Shown: positions 48,246-59,453 of the stretch, piece by piece | Layout: every line of letters starts with the position of its first letter | Position numbering within the stretch: position 1 is the stretch's first letter | Assembly: GCA_029959195.1 (NCBI GenBank) | Contig: CP114127.1 | Location: 248,001-312,000 of the forward strand | Direction: 5' to 3' | DNA length: 64,000 nt | Source of the DNA: Dictyophora rubrovolvata | Lineage: Eukaryota; Basidiomycota; Agaricomycetes; Phallales; Phallaceae | Program-made: the position numbers and the translations under genes | Notes under the pieces: model-generated | Seen by the model: only the letters and a program-made list of their open reading frames with translations | Database searches by the model: none | Told to the model about the DNA's origin: nothing

Positions 48246-51200
48246 GGTTAAGTTTAGTTTTGCTTTCGGGGGACCCCCTGAAAAAAAAAGTTCCGACGCA
48301 TAAAGCGTTCCAAACTCTGGCGGAGCGTTAATTTATCAATCCGCAGTTCTGGCGAACATCCAAGACATATCAGTGCTTTTAGGTTTTGCGCTTCGACTTT
48401 TCGTGCAATATCTTTCCGCTTTTTATTATTTCTAAAGCGTTGTGAATATTACTTGTAGTACATCCAGAGTAATCGTAAGGTGCGTTTTTTGTGTATAGAC
48501 TGTGCAACCACAACTAGGGTAAATTATGGCCAATAATCATCAAATTAGAGTTTCTTGTCCCAGTTTACATATATATCTCGCACGGCGTAATCCGGAAAAG
48601 AATCCAGTGATACATCCTATCATTATCAATATATTTATACGCTCCGCAGAGGTAACCGTCATCGGGAACGGTCTGTGTATCTTTTCCAAATTGGGGCTAT
48701 CACTTCCGGTCTGGTTGACGCCAGTTGACTTGGTTTCAAACACGTCGCCACTTTTGAAAATGGAATCTTTAGATCCCTCTATTTTTCCTGTTTTTCCTGA
48801 AAAATTCACTGTTCGAATGACGTGAAGACACGGGACGATCGCTGATTGCTCCGATCCATGCTACTATGGCATGCAGCTTCCAAATGACCGCAGGTGAACG
48901 ACATATTTCACCCCGTCAATACCAATGGCTTCACTTGGTTAAAGATTTTGATAAAATACAGACTTGTTTCACCCATCAAAAATGGCTATGCAAAAGCTGT
49001 CCGATTCGGACATCGACAGCGATGCGTCCACGACTTCAATTGCCGGTGCTACAATTTGTTGAAATTTCAAAAATCTCTGGTATAAATTACAACTTGTTTC
49101 ATAGGGTAGTAAGTGTGATGAATATCTAAGTATACATTGACCGTCAAGGGTTCCCTACTGAACATCAGACAGATCCCCTCGGCAGACATTTGGAGAAAAA
49201 AAAGCTAACATATCCGATACACAGTTGCAAATAACGCATTGGTCTATCATTGACCATTAAAAATCCGGGCCATAAGTGTATATGCCTGAGAATTCTGGGA
49301 AGTGATTCTGCTGATTTGGTTTCAAAAAGTATAAACATAATACTTATTAGAGTCTGATTCCACGCACCCCTGATACTATGGACTCTTCATGGCCGATAAT
49401 ATGAATTATCAAACCAAGAGTGATCATAACTGCAGAGTACAGAACCACAAGAGTGGCCATTAGTGAGATGCTCATATTGGCTCGCGACGGAATGACTTGA
49501 AGTGAAGTAAAGTGTCAATGGATGGTTGCGAACAAGGCCGGCTGGGAACTTGAAGAACAGAGTTCATATATTTAAACCAAAAGGTGGGATCTAGTTTATC
49601 AATGGTAAGCCAGGTATGTATATGAATAAGCCGCCACAACTAAATGTCGAAGCCTTACGCAGCGAGCCTGCAATTTTCACAAAGGTTGAATTGATGTCTC
49701 AACTACATCAAGTACTCTCTCTCATCTTACGAAGAGGCTGCCGTAAGAAGCAGATGTGGAGGAAGACAATTAAATTGTTCAAGTTCACAAAATTACGATC
49801 CGATTTGCCGCTCCAGCTCCGAGTGGTGGGCTGAGAACTTCTTTTACAGCCTATTGAATACAACATCTGAATCAAGCTGTCAAAGTGGTGTCAGTGCATG
49901 CCGGTGTTCTCAAAGGCTGTCAGCTGGGGTTGAAATACAGATAAGGCCGCAAGCACCAGAGGTTTACATGACGTCGTTTACGCTTCATGTTTCTTCCCAT
50001 TGCTCAGCGAAGAAACAGATGAAGGTAAACATGGTGTTCCAACGCCAGACTTCCATCTCCTGGACAACATGCCGCGGGCACAAGTAGTGGTACTATGATA
50101 CTACCTGTCTGTGATTCATGATTGGCCGCAATTCTTTCGAGAACTTTGAAATAACATACAAATAAGATATAGAACTCCATCCGCAGAAATATTGCACGAA
50201 TCAACATGAAGATGTTCATAAATGCGTATCTGCGATCATCATGGCCACGACTCGGTTCATCATGATCTAAATATACAAAAAGCGGCAGTCCGATAACCTT
50301 CGTATTGATTCTGCACAAGACGCTGATTATGTCTTTCTGGGCTTTAAGGGAGAGAAAGCCATCAATAGTACGGCACTGCAGAATTGTTTTATTGACATGC
50401 CTGTTGCGTGTAGTCATTGATATCGTGGAATATTGCAGCTCGAAGACTGTCAGTGACAAATACTGATAGCACTGAAAGCACCGTCGCCGCCGCATAGCAA
50501 AGAATTGCCACAGTCACTGATATTAAAACACTCATAGAAATAAGAAGTGGCAGTAGTATGGTTAGTGGGTAGATGACAACTGGATAAAGTTTGAGTAGAT
50601 GAGCGTGAGCAGATGGTATTTAACTTCTGAATATCATGTTAATTTGAAATCCTTTTTCGTGAAAAGCCAGCTGTAACACTGGCTGTTGTGGGACGTGCCC
50701 TAGTAGGCTTCTGGCATGATATGGGAAATGATAATGATAAGCCGGTCAAAGTATTATCACGGAATTCACTCGGTGTGTCATAATCCCACCAGGAAGTTGA
50801 ATCCCTTTTGGTGCGCTCCAGAAGCCAGTGAATTCATTGACAGGCACGCATTGACTCTTCATTACTTCGGCCAGATATCATTTAAGCATAAATTCAAGGT
50901 AAAGAGCTCGGGAGCTTGGTGCTGAGGATTACACCCTATAATATTGAGAATTCCAGTATGCTTATTGTCAAAGTTGTCAAAAAGAGGAACAAAACTCACG
51001 AACGGTCCGGCAAAAGAACACAGAAACAAGAAGAGCCGCAATAGAACTGATCGGGTTACGTATATTGTACTTGAGCATTGAAATGCCTTCCATGAAAGAG
51101 ATGGAGCAATGCTTTCAGTTTGTGCTCTCTATACACCCAAAAAAAAATAGAAACCGTTAGCATCTTGTGATAACTTCATCGGCAATTGTTTGCGATAACA

Positions 51201-52118
51201 AAGTCCGGCCGAATCCTTACAAGAGGGGATAATTGCATGGACGACGGTAAGAGAGAAAAGAAATACAGGGCGACAAATTTCACGATTGGAGATTTGAAGA
51301 ACAAGATACTCTGTATACTACGAAACAACAAGTCACTGAAGAGAATCGATTCCATTATGGGCAAACCTTAGACTGACAGGTCAAGTTGTGTCATCATTGT
51401 CCAAACGAAAGATGAAAATATCGCGTTTAGTCACAGGTTTCAGGAAACCCACTACGTTCTTCAAAACCATTTAAGCAATTTTACGCCGCTGGTTTCAAAG
51501 CAATTACACTGGTAAGCTGTTGTTGAGGGCCGGAACGGGTTACATGGAGATGGCACGAATTCGACGGCTAATTACGATGACAGCGTTTGGACCAGCGCCT
51601 AGAAAACCAGCGATAACGGCACTACTCTTTGTGGTGACATAGGCCAAACCAGGAGAATAAACTTGGCATCACAAGATCATATCCCCTCTCAGTCCCCGTG
51701 TTCACGATTTTGTCAACCACTCATATTATATATGACTCAACGCCCCGAGTAAAAATAGTCGCCGATATAAAAACCGTCGTTTTCTGGCACTCGTGTTCGT
51801 GTTTTTTTTCTCTTGTTTAATTCAAATCCTTTCTCAGCGTTTCCGACATACGCTGATACCGGTTCCCTCTTTCTCTGCGTACTCCTGAGCGGCGCATATT
51901 ACTGTGACTGGCGAAAAAACGATAGTAGTTGCAAATCTCTCCCCTTTCGTGGCTGCTGTTAACGAACAGTCACCAAGCACTTATGACTGACTGTCCTTCG
52001 AAATAAAATATATCTGAGGAAGATAAAATCACGACCTGAAGGACTCTAACGTAAGATATAAGGGGCTACCTATTTTTCACCAGGCACCAAAGGCGTCATA
52101 AACATCATGCGCAAGTCT
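48246..52118. other. Large gene-poor stretch
   Basis: Nearly 3.9 kb without a supportable gene. Small minus-strand frames begin with membrane-type helices at about 50534 (MSVLISVTVAILCYAAATVL) and 49474 (MSISLMATLVVLYSAVMITL); they could be exons of decayed membrane proteins, but no domain or full splice pattern emerges. A segment at about 51760-51905 (ATATAAAAACC box, then GGTTCCCT, ending GCGGCGCATATTACTG) resembles the right half of the family-B and family-C LTR-like units, suggesting another old copy. Confidence 0.4.
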
Positions 52119-53047
52119 TCAGATAGGCACAAATACAACTTTTCCAAATTCACTATCGGGAACACCCCCCTTGTCTTTGTCAACCCAGAACCCAACTTCA
52201 CTAATCCCAGACTTCTCGGTGTTCTCACGTAACTCAAGTATGAGATGCGGATATAGACTTCCAAGAGAAGAAGGCGTTGCAAGGCCCCAAGAAACGACCT
52301 TAGAAGAGACTGTGGATACCATGATTTCGGGCAGCTTTTCATTTGATGGGGGGTGTCCAAGGACAGTAGTAATCTGCCGTGCCAAAGTTTCGAATTCAGA
52401 AGAGGACTGAGCAAAGAGTTTTATGAATGCAATCCCTTTCGCAGTAGATGGGTGTAAACCTGGTTTGGGGACCTGCAGAATCAACCATGAGTTCTTGTCA
52501 AAAGAGTGAGAGAAAAACATATATCGATCTCACCCTCCACTCCCTCGGTGTGATGTCTCCACAAAAAAATGGAACCCTCCCTACACTATGTTCCTTCTTC
52601 GGTTGAGTAAGCCTCCATTCCAACCTCTTCCCCTGCGGCGTTTCCCGTCCCCCATCCACCCCTTCATTATACCTAACACCACTTCCATCTTTCTCCGCTC
52701 TCCCGTTAATTATTTCAGAGACATCTCTACCAAATCCAAGATTCGCGTAGTCAATCCATCCATCTGGCTTCGAAGTGCCCCATCGATGTGCGGGATCAGC
52801 TGAGTTCACGAATGCGAAGAGCTCGAGGTAGACACCATCTGCGAGGGAAACCAGCGCATTGTAGGAGAGTCCACCAGCATGAGTCCCTCCTGGAATCACT
52901 CTGATATCTCAACTCGGTTATTCGTAAACAAACAGCAATGGAGGGAATGACACACTCAAAACCTAACTTGCGAAACGCCTCTGAAGCCTTGTCGACAGTT
53001 CCAGGGGGTGTCAAGTGAACTATGTGATCAAGGACGTAGGTCGACAT
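52119..53047 (-). CDS. Glyoxalase-like domain protein
   Basis: A three-exon gene. Start 53047 gives MSTYVLDHIVHLTPPGTVDK, the typical opening of the glyoxalase-like (VOC-type) family, whose fold uses paired beta-alpha-beta-beta-beta units, often with a metal. The first intron (about 52955-52900) joins GFE to VIPGGTHAGGLSYNAL; then YLELFAFV, HRWGTSKPDGWIDYANLGF and RVPFFCGDITPREWRV. The second intron (donor GTGAGA near 52533) joins to VPKPGLHPSTAKGIAFIKL, ending GKVVFVPI with the stop at 52119. Reading is clean. The role is unknown; members may act on reactive carbonyls, which would fit the nearby epoxide hydrolase. The two genes are co-directional and about 360 bp apart. Confidence 0.78.
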
Positions 53048-53403
53048 AATCAGCGACAAGGCAAGGAACACACAGTACGGGTGAAACCTGAGATTCAGAC
53101 AATGGCATGAAAATGGCGTGACGGACGGCTTCGTCAGCAGTAGTACCAGCGGCAATTCGGCACGAAGCTGCCGTCGTAATTCATATTTGTCACCTTTCGT
53201 GGCGGCAAGGACAAAGAAACTTGTTTCTCGATAGTAATATCAAAGTTTGACTGACAGTAATTGTTTCATGCCATATTTTCAGATACTCTCAACAATTGCA
53301 TACAAATGAATACAATTTATTTACACATACTTGAGATACATAGGCACGAGACTTCTTTGGTTGGGTAAACAGATATATTCCTTATATTCATTTCTCGCGC
53401 AAT

Positions 53404-55105
53404 TCAATTCTCCTTCTCCCAGTGTTTTCCGAAAAACTCCCTGACATCGTCCACCAAAGCGTTTGGATTATCCAATGCGGCGAAATGTCCACCAGACGAA
53501 CGTTCTACACAACAGTATGTCATTTACTTCTTGAATGAAAAGCTACTAAAGGTCTCACCCTTATAAAATATAAGCGGCCCGACTGCTTCGATGACAGCCC
53601 GCGGGGAGGCACTAGTACGGGAATATGTCAGACCTACCAACTCCGGATAAAGGCAGATAAAAGAGCCGATTACCCAATTTCATAGGGCTGTGAGAAAGAT
53701 GAGTGACAATAATTAACAGTTCTTAATACAAAAAATTCAACGTACGAATAATGTATAACCAATCTTACTCTTGATTTTCCACTTAACTTCCCCAGCATGG
53801 ATAGCCCTCATCTCATTGCGTATAATCATCGTTTGATGATAAATCATCACGGATGTGGCAAAACATCCCGAAAGGTAGTACAATGCTACATTATTGATGA
53901 CATCCGCGGGATCCAATACGCTAGGATCAGACCACGCATACATTTTCTCGCCAATGTAAGTGAGCAAAGATACTGGAGAGCTGGCGATTGAGATACCAAT
54001 CGTGAAAGGCTGATAGTAAGGTGAATAGCGTATCATGACCGAGAAACCTACGTATTTTTACCTTTGTGGATTGAATTTCAATATAACCTCTTCCAGTCTC
54101 TATAAAGTCTTTGGCACGCTTAACCGCATCCAATTCAGCTTTAGTGAATGAGGATGTGTCAAGGTTTGGATCTCCACCCGCACCTCCAAACATATTGAGA
54201 TGTATGAGAGGAGCCTCTTCCGAGTACAAAGCTCCTATAACCCGAACGATATAGCAGCCCTAGATATAAAGTGACGAGAGGTAATGCGAGAAACACATTG
54301 AACTGCTTACCCAGTCTCCTCCCTGCGCACAATACTTTGGGTAACCCAAGATTTTAGTCACCAACTTGTTGAACAACGCAGCCATGTGAACAATAGTGAA
54401 GTTATAACGCTGAGGGAGGGTGGAAAGGAAATACCCTGGGAGAGAAGGAATGATCAAATCGAAACTATAATAACGTAAGTCCACTATCGATAAGCTTATT
54501 CATTTGACCGGGTACAGACGCTGGTTGACCGATTGGTGGATTCGTTAATGGCTCGATTACTTTATGGAAGTCCCAAAAGGTGCCTTCAAAGCCAAATACC
54601 GTTAATACTTTTGGATTTTGTCGATACAGCACATACCAGGCCATCCATGAAGCATTAATAAGGGAGTAGCGTTGGGTTTGCTGCTTTTTATATGCATAAA
54701 ATGAAGATCAACAAACTCGGTTTCATCAGCCTCATCCGTCGCTTTCATTCTAACAATGTAGTTAGGCTGTGAGTTGATACTTTCGAGCAGCTTATCAGCC
54801 TGCCACTCGTCAGATTCAAAAGTGGCCTTCAGTTGCGTAAGCCATGGAAGATCGATTCCCAAACTCCAAGATGGAGTCGTATTGATTGGGGGTGCCTGAG
54901 GCAGTTTGGTGAGCTTCAGTAAAGTCTTCATCAAAGTGATGGTTTCGGCGGGAAACTGGACATTTATTGCTGTTGGCTCGTTTTCTTTGAGATTTCGAGA
55001 GGTCATCGTCGAAGGGAGGAATAAAAGGTGGTATGCAACGGTGGCAGTGGTGGTAAGAATCCAGACGCCGGACGTATTCTCGTCGGCTGAGTCATGTACA
55101 CCCAT
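53404..55105 (-). CDS. Microsomal-type epoxide hydrolase
   Basis: An alpha/beta-hydrolase of the epoxide hydrolase family with the N-terminal EHN domain; it opens epoxides to diols. The start at 55105 gives a membrane-anchor-like segment (GVWILTTTATVAYHLLFLP). EHN-type sequence follows: PWLTQLKATFESDEWQADKL and NYIVRMKATDEADETEFVDL. Next is the oxyanion motif LLMLHGWPG (about 54630), then GFEGTFWDFHKVIEPLTNPP, the nucleophile Asp in AQGGDWG (about 54310) and the catalytic His in GGHFAALDNPNAL (about 53490), ending HWEKEN, TGA 53404-53406. An acidic residue of the triad should lie in the 53580-53780 exons but was not pinned. Several short introns. The gene looks intact. A membrane location at the ER is usual for the family. 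Confidence 0.83.
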
Positions 55106-56107
55106 GTGGCCGATCGGCTATGGCCAATGACTGGCGATTATGTGCCAGCCACGATATATGCGTATAAACCGACGGTGAATAGATAAATTCTTACTGGAGA
55201 ATGGCCGGTGCATGTCATAATTTTTCTATGAATTGCACTTGCGTCTCGACAATGATCAGTTCCTAACGCTTACACGTCTTAACTTGATGCTTCGTGACTC
55301 ATCAAGTACTACTGATTTGGCAAAAAGCTTCATTAATATTCTGCCAAGGCGTCGGGGCTAAAACCTAAATGAAATATTTTTAAACTCACGTCAAACGTTC
55401 GGAGGTCAGCAAATCACCTCATCTGAGCATTCGAAACCTTTTCAAGTAAAACACTGAACCCAAAACCAGGAAGTTGAGGTGGTTTCAGCGAGGGACATAT
55501 GCGCCATGGGTAATCGAAAATCAGATTTATCACAACCAAAGTAGCAAGTGCACTGGCAGGCCTCGGATTAACCACCCGCTGGCCCGGATTATTAATGTTC
55601 CGGCTGCATATATCCAGGCATTTTGAGCCTCCCATCCCAAGAAACACGACTCGTACTCTTTGGGCTTTTCTTTTGCTCATTTCCGGGAGACCCAAATGGA
55701 AGGGGCTGCCTTATCGGGTCATATGAACCAAGGCTTCATTGGGCTTGCAAATCAAGCCTCAGCTTGCGAGTGAGCTCCGAAAAAGAGTAATAGACATACG
55801 AGTACGAGCATGACTCGGACACGCTTCAAGTTGATTTTGTCGAGTCCGATAATCTGCAGGCAGTCTCCCGCTTTGAGAGTTAGAAAACAAAACCATGGCC
55901 AAGTATCTCAACGTTGTATTAAAGACGAGGATATTCTCTGAATTTTAGAGCATTGGATTCATTCCAAGTTTCTAAACCACAATCGACTTAATTTCTTTCC
56001 CTGGAGAGGTATAATAACTCTATTGTGAGTATTTTTACAAATTAACTTGGACAAAATCTAATTTTGCGACTTACAGAACTTGCCAATTTGCTCGTCTCAG
56101 GCTCATA
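55106..56107. other. Intergenic plus 5'UTR of the Cys-rich gene
   Basis: No gene is supported between the epoxide hydrolase start and 56107. A minus-strand frame at 55414-55695 has no domain. Its right end carries the leader of the small Cys-rich gene, including a 52-bp intron at 56025-56076 with donor GTGAGT and acceptor TTACAG. Confidence 0.5.
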
Positions 56108-56347
56108 ATGTGCCGATACTTCCTCGACGGCGACATCCTTTTCTCTCGATGTGGGCACATGACTAACGAAGAAGTCATAATTACAGATGAATGCGACGAT
56201 GTAGATTGCGTTCGGCGACCATCACATCAACATGGTCCTGGTTGTAGATCCCAGAACTGTTACCATCCTAGACCTGAACGCAAATCATATCGTGATATAG
56301 TAGATGCATTCTGTGGCCCTCAATGCTCCGAGTTGAGCTCAACTTGA
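56108..56347 (+). CDS. Small Cys-rich protein of an agaricomycete family, unknown function
   Basis: A 79-residue protein starting MCRYFLDGDILFSRCGHMTN. The opening MCR, a CGH about 15 residues in, then DCVRRP and CRSQNC, and a C-terminal CGPQC form a regular Cys/His pattern that I know from short basidiomycete proteins of unknown role; zinc binding is likely. There is no signal peptide. The single coding exon is preceded by a 5'UTR intron (56025-56076). A polyadenylation-like AATAAA is nearby (about 56414). It may be dismissed as noise because of its size, but the leader intron and motif spacing support a real gene. Confidence 0.65.
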   Translation: MCRYFLDGDILFSRCGHMTNEEVIITDECDDVDCVRRPSHQHGPGCRSQNCYHPRPERKSYRDIVDAFCGPQCSELSST

Positions 56348-57287
56348 AGAGCAGATTGGTTATGAGCCATTGATTGTAATCCGTAGATCTTTGAAATATC
56401 AAAGACAGTTTACAATAAACTTTTTTAAAATAGCATATGTGTAATTTCGCGACACAGTTCAGTATGGTTCGTTGTCATGTATTTATGTTATATAATTCAA
56501 GTTTATAAGGGCGATATACAGACACTTTTGATGTAATTATTGTCGGGATTTCTAATATGATAGGCTAGACGGTTTGAATACATACGTATGTAGTTGCTTA
56601 CGCTTATACAAGCTTTTGTTGGAGGTGCTAATCAAATCAAATCAAGTTGTCACGACGATTCTTTTTGTCTCAAGGCTGCCTTGACGTAATGGGGGGAAAC
56701 ATGTTTCATATGGTAATATGGGCTTAAATTTCGTCTGGTTACAAAACAGCATAAAGTTTATCGTATTGCTCTTTTCTCCTAGGTCAAGCACAAAAATGGA
56801 GCAGGCTGGCAGCTGAAACGTTCCGATGATCAGGATTTAAGCTATCAAAATTATTAATTTAGAGGAAAACGCACATCATAGGTGGCCCAGACGATTGTTG
56901 ATTGAGACAACAAAGGTCACCAGAAGGGCCTATTACAAGATGAGCATATCGGCAACGCACAGAAAATGTTCATACTACTTACAGTCACTCTGAAAAGGAA
57001 GTGGTCTATAGATCAGTGCTCTACTATGTTAATTATTATTCTTACTATCTGAGCTGTAAAAAGACGTCAGAAAGCGAATTGAGAGAAGAAAATTTGAAAT
57101 CGTACTGCAAGCCATCTGGGTGCTTTGTGGACTGGGGGAAGCCATACTGGCAGTGAAAAGTGTGACGAAGAACAAAGCGATAGCGCGTTTGTACATATTG
57201 AGTACTCGAGATAGGTATTGTATGCAAGAGTTTTTGTTTAAGTTTATATAGTCTAAGTATGTGCTGTTTCCGAAATTGGGATTTTGA
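56348..57287. other. Intergenic, no gene supported
   Basis: AT-rich sequence with short frames only. A minus-strand 60-codon frame at 57045-57227 is not supported by any motif. Confidence 0.45.
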
Positions 57288-57792
57288 TCACGCGGACTGC
57301 GTAGAGACAGTCAGAAGCCTGTTCCTCCAGGAAGAAAAAAGAACGCTCCATACGGAATAACCGGCTGGATCGTTTAGACGATAGATATCAATGGCTTCAA
57401 TTAAGCTAAACGTCATGGGTTTCAAATAGTCCATTAGAATTTCATTCAGCCGGTAGCCGATGTCATGCTTAGAAAGTCTGAAAGCTAGCGTGGGTGAGAG
57501 GTATACTCGATTTCCAATGTAGGAATTCAACCGACTTTCCGAGATGTCCTGTGATGCGTAAAATTCGAAATGCTTTTTGAAATAGCCTCACTGCCGGCAC
57601 GCGAGCGCAAAAATACCTCACCCGTCGAAATGTTAATCCATCAATGACGACCTGTAAACTTGCCAAGGCTCCGTAAGAAACAAAGAAATTTGCTGAGATA
57701 AGTTCATCAAATGAACAGTGCTCACAAAGTGTCGGAAAACTGATGTATACGTATGCGCCGCAGATCAAAACACGATCAGTCACATTAATCAC
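57288..57792 (-). CDS. Hypothetical protein, possibly a gene fragment
   Basis: Two exons can be joined across a GT-AG intron at 57549-57621: MINVTDRVLICGAYVYISFP through VVIDGLTFRR, then DISESRLNSYIGNRVYLSPT and a tail ending LLTVSTQSA at 57288. The product is about 142 residues with no signal peptide. I do not recognise it. The clean join favours a real protein, while its short length and lack of neighbours of known function leave open that it is the remnant of a longer gene. Confidence 0.35.
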
Positions 57793-58081
57793 ACGGGCGC
57801 CTGTTTTTTTCGCTTAGTGTGATGCGGCTTGCTGAAAGTTTCTCCTCGACAACAAAGAGACGGAACTCCACAATTGCCATTAAAACTTTCCATTTCCCGA
57901 GCTTTTCAAAACGTAATCATCACATTCTGAATTCTGAATCTTTCGCAAGGCACGCGTAACACGAGGTGATACTGGCAACTTCGCCATCATACAGAATTCG
58001 AGAAAGTTGGCTGAGAGGAGGTTAACTTGTTATATCATACTATCAATCTTCCCAATGCATCCAGACACAAGATAAGTCAGG
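57793..58081. other. Short intergenic region
   Basis: No feature was seen apart from the 3' flank of the EF-Ts gene. Confidence 0.4.
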
Positions 58082-59200
58082 TCATATCGAAATATTCTCT
58101 CCAACCTCCCATCTGGTAAACTCCATGACCCTGACTCCACATGACGAACCATCCTCTGTACTTGGATTCCCAATCATGCCCCGCTGTCGGCTCCAATCGA
58201 CAAGGACGTCCTCCACCGGTTTACCTGAAGCCGTGAGCAGCATATCGAAAGACTGATTATACAATGAATTCGGCTCTTCAGATATAGACGAAGGAGACAT
58301 TCCAACAACTTGTCGGCAAAGACCTCGCTCCAATACTTCTAAGTCCTTTTCAAACGACTCCTTTTCTTCGATTAGTTGGCGCAGAACGGGCTTGTCGTTC
58401 GTTCTTAGTGCAACAGCGAGTAGCGCTCCGATTCTGCCCTGAGCCTCGTAGACACATGAAACCTGCGATGACGACGACGAAGAACCTGGACTTGATTCCG
58501 GCTTTCGAAGTGCGTTGTGAACATAGCTCGCCGCGCGCATTCCTAGTCCTGAATTGATATACGGCGGCGCTTGCACAAAAGTAGCAGCTCTGCGGATTGT
58601 AACATTTTCTCCAACGGCAGCAATCAAATCGCGAATTGCTTCAGACACTGTAATGTACTTGTCGCGGCAGGAGTTCCTTTGTATAAGGGGTGCATTTTGG
58701 ATATATGAAGTATCCATAGGCGCAATAAACGGCGTTGATGAGGTCTCTTCCCCCATGTACGCAACCGTAAACGCCAAATCCTCGGTTAACTGTCGAAAAA
58801 GCTCATTCCTTCCAACGAAATCCGTCTCGCAGTTCAATTCTACCATTGCTGCCCTAATTTTGTGAGGATATTCAGCCATGGACGCTCTCGCAGCGGAAGT
58901 CCCTCTCGTTAGCACTGCTACTCCCACCAACCCTTCTCCTGTGAACCGTCCTCCCACTTTCTCGGCTTTCCGCTGTCCGCTTACTTCTCGATCTTTGTCT
59001 AGCCATTCCAGTGCTCCCTCAATGTCTCCTTTGGACGCAACCAGCGCCTCCCTAGCTTTTTGTATCGATGCAGTTGTGCGTTTTCTGATTTCAGAAACCA
59101 GTTTAATTGTCGGCTGGAAATTTGAAGGTGTTGACATGTGTCGAAAGGATGATATTGAGCGAGAGACATGGCAGCGTTGTATTGACCTTCGGAGTAGCAT
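58082..59200 (-). CDS. TSF1: Mitochondrial translation elongation factor Ts
   Basis: EF-Ts exchanges GDP for GTP on mitochondrial EF-Tu. A single 372-codon frame. The N-terminus MLLRRSIQRCHVSRSISSFR is rich in Arg and Ser with no acidic residues, a mitochondrial targeting sequence. Then come the UBA-like N domain (KLVSEIRKRTTASIQKAREA, ALEWLDKDR), which carries the EF-Tu contact, and the core with MVELNCETDFVGRNELFRQL, the family signature. The C-terminal part is less conserved but keeps ALLAVALRTND. The length is usual for fungal EF-Ts. No intron is needed, unlike its neighbours. It is a core host gene and looks intact. Confidence 0.92.
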   Translation of the reverse strand: MLLRRSIQRCHVSRSISSFRHMSTPSNFQPTIKLVSEIRKRTTASIQKAREALVASKGDIEGALEWLDKDREVSGQRKAEKVGGRFTGEGLVGVAVLTRGTSAARASMAEYPHKIRAAMVELNCETDFVGRNELFRQLTEDLAFTVAYMGEETSSTPFIAPMDTSYIQNAPLIQRNSCRDKYITVSEAIRDLIAAVGENVTIRRAATFVQAPPYINSGLGMRAASYVHNALRKPESSPGSSSSSSQVSCVYEAQGRIGALLAVALRTNDKPVLRQLIEEKESFEKDLEVLERGLCRQVVGMSPSSISEEPNSLYNQSFDMLLTASGKPVEDVLVDWSRQRGMIGNPSTEDGSSCGVRVMEFTRWEVGENISI

Positions 59201-59453
59201 TTTTCAGCTACTTCCTGGAAGAAAAAAATAACGACGGAATCTAAATTGGCTGAGGTAAGCATTTGACTGTAACACGTCACCATATCAACCTGACTCCAGC
59301 TGCAGCCCCACTTCAAGTCTCAAGACCAGAAAAAAGCGATGCCTAACTGGTAAGAAAAATTTATTAATAGTCGCTAAATAGTCACATAACAATTAAATTA
59401 TTCTTCAGGAATCTTATGAAAATTGTGTTCGTCGCTTCCGCGGCCATAAATCT
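59201..59453. other. Intergenic between EF-Ts and the long-tailed paralogue
   Basis: Short spacer; holds the EF-Ts promoter. No other feature was seen. Confidence 0.4.

Noticed and set aside
48540-48825. Overlapping 89- and 99-codon frames on both strands
   Set aside because: They overlap each other fully and neither has a motif or splice pattern.
50004-50495. 163-codon minus-strand protein
   Set aside because: The frame crosses sequence that reads better, if at all, as a spliced small membrane protein; too uncertain to call.
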